The notes under the pieces are model-generated. The model had not been told where the DNA came from and did not search any database. It saw only the letters and a list, made by a program, of their open reading frames with translations. The translations under genes and the position numbers were made by a program. Positions 50,779 to 51,493 of a stretch of 51,493 nt of DNA are shown in pieces. Source of the stretch: an uncultured Ruminococcus sp. (GTDB lineage: Bacteria; Bacillota; Clostridia; Oscillospirales; Ruminococcaceae); assembly GCA_900545285.1 (NCBI GenBank), contig UQYK01000008.1, forward strand, positions 1 through 51,493, written 5' to 3'. Within the stretch, counting starts at the first letter, position 1. The number at the start of each line of letters is the position of its first letter.

Positions 50779-51493
50779 GTTGTTTCCTCCTGTACCAGGA
50801 CACCTTCTACTGCCCAGTTATGTGTTTCCGTTACGGTTATGGTGACGAACTGTCCGATCAAGGACGGATCCCCCGGGAACTCCGCAATGATAAACGCGTT
50901 GTCCTTTCCCATGAGATAGCCCTTCCGCTTGCTTTCGCCTTCTACCAGGACGCGCATGTTTTTTCCCAGAAACCGCTGATAATGCGCCGAGGCGATCTCC
51001 CGCTGCAAGGACAACAGGCGCTCCATCCGTTTCTTTTTTTCTTCCGGCGGCGTATGGTCTTCCATTTCGGCCGCCTTTGTCCCCCGGCGCTTGGAATAAA
51101 TAAATGTATACAAATTGTCGTACTGTACCCGGCGGATGAGATCCAGCGTCCCCTGAAAATCCGCTTCTGTTTCATCCGGAAAACCGACAATCAGGTCTGT
51201 GGTCAGGGAAAATCCCGGATCCCGCCGGCGCAGATACTCCACAATTTCCAGGTACTGCGCAATGGTATAGTGCCGGTTCATCCGTTTTAAGACGGCATCG
51301 CTGCCGCACTGTACCGGCAGATGGAGATGGTGACCAATCTTCTTGCTGTCCAGAATGGTGTCCAGCAGTTCCTTGGTAGCATCCTTTGGGTGAGAGGACA
51401 GAAACCGGATGACAAAATCACCGGGAATTGCCTCCACCTGCCGGAGCAGCCAGGCAAAGGAAACCGGCGTTTCCAGATCCTTTCCGTAGGAGT
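50766..51493 (-). CDS. miaB: tRNA-2-methylthio-N6-dimethylallyladenosine synthase, C-terminal part (cut by right window edge)
   Basis: Radical-SAM methylthiotransferase that acts after MiaA at tRNA position 37. About 242 C-terminal residues are visible: SYGKD, VIRFLSSHPKD, HLPVQCGSDAVLKRMNR, LTTDLIVGFPDETEADF and FIYSKRRGTKAA, followed by a TRAM domain. The UPF0004 domain and the CxxxCxxC cluster motif lie to the right of the window. The assignment to MiaB rather than MtaB or RimO rests on the motifs and on the neighbours YmcA-like and mutS. Confidence 0.93.
   Translation of the reverse strand, partial: SYGKDLETPVSFAWLLRQVEAIPGDFVIRFLSSHPKDATKELLDTILDSKKIGHHLHLPVQCGSDAVLKRMNRHYTIAQYLEIVEYLRRRDPGFSLTTDLIVGFPDETEADFQGTLDLIRRVQYDNLYTFIYSKRRGTKAAEMEDHTPPEEKKKRMERLLSLQREIASAHYQRFLGKNMRVLVEGESKRKGYLMGKDNAFIIAEFPGDPSLIGQFVTITVTETHNWAVEGVLVQEETTCRK

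Noticed and set aside
1..51493. tRNA genes, CRISPR arrays, insertion sequences or prophage
   Set aside because: No cloverleaf, regularly spaced repeats, transposase or integrase motifs were seen on either strand.

Overview
The window looks like the chromosome of a spore-forming low-to-mid-GC Firmicute of class Clostridia, most likely Ruminococcaceae/Oscillospiraceae. The grounds are a PolC-type replicase, GatCAB, short HisG paired with HisZ, DivIVA/SepF/YlmH, Hfq, a YmcA/YlbF-family protein beside mutS, transketolase split over two genes, sporulation-associated YunB and YlmC/YmxH proteins, and strong AGGAGG ribosome binding sites. No rRNA, tRNA, insertion sequence, prophage or CRISPR array was seen. 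Forty-nine of the 50 genes lie on the minus strand; the exception is one RluA-type pseudouridine synthase at 3905-4891.

Layout from left to right; transcription mostly runs right to left. 1-3785: radC, uvrB and uvrA (cut by the left edge), DNA repair. 3905-4940: plus-strand rluA with its own promoter and terminator. 4945-10149: ligA-gatC-gatA-gatB. 10372-11871: a cysteine-rich unknown protein and yunB, probably sporulation genes. 11973-19273: a complete transcription unit with promoter, candidate operator and terminator, hisZ-G-D-orf87-B-H-A-F-sdpI-like-I-E. It has two non-his passengers and lacks hisC and a histidinol-phosphatase. 19285-30156: pyrH-frr-uppS-cdsA-dxr-rseP-ispG-polC (UMP kinase, ribosome recycling, undecaprenyl and isoprenoid synthesis, phospholipid synthesis, site-2 protease, replicase). 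30301-32285: rpsB-tsf with promoter, leader, internal terminator and end terminator. 32272-33208: ymxH and a membrane protein. 33252-35964: split transketolase and a HAD phosphatase. 36007-44565: hfq, an HlyD-like protein, yggS, sepF, ylmH, divIVA, ileS, lspA, rluD (division, envelope and translation). 44611-51493: miaB (cut by the right edge), a YmcA-like gene, mutS, mutL, miaA. The order miaB-ymcA-mutS-mutL-miaA-hfq parallels that of Bacillus subtilis.

Most of the content is conserved housekeeping, and I see no defence island or other accessory system. The most unusual signal is in the untranslated RNA. Three separate genes (rluA, frr, ileS) have a strong AAAGGAG that is too far from the start codon to work directly. 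In each, a perfect or near-perfect hairpin begins immediately after the AAAGGAG and, once folded, leaves exactly 8 or 9 nt to the ATG. This hairpin-bridged Shine-Dalgarno arrangement may be a recurring mode of translation initiation in this lineage. Other points are two immunity-protein-like passengers in the his operon, a palindromic operator candidate at the his promoter, an intrinsic terminator between rpsB and tsf, an AUG-UGA start-stop overlapping the mutS GUG start, and an alternative upstream start for dxr.

Start codons were chosen by Shine-Dalgarno spacing and family length, so several genes begin downstream of the first possible ATG of their open frame. Family assignments rest on motif recognition from the sequence; no database search was run.
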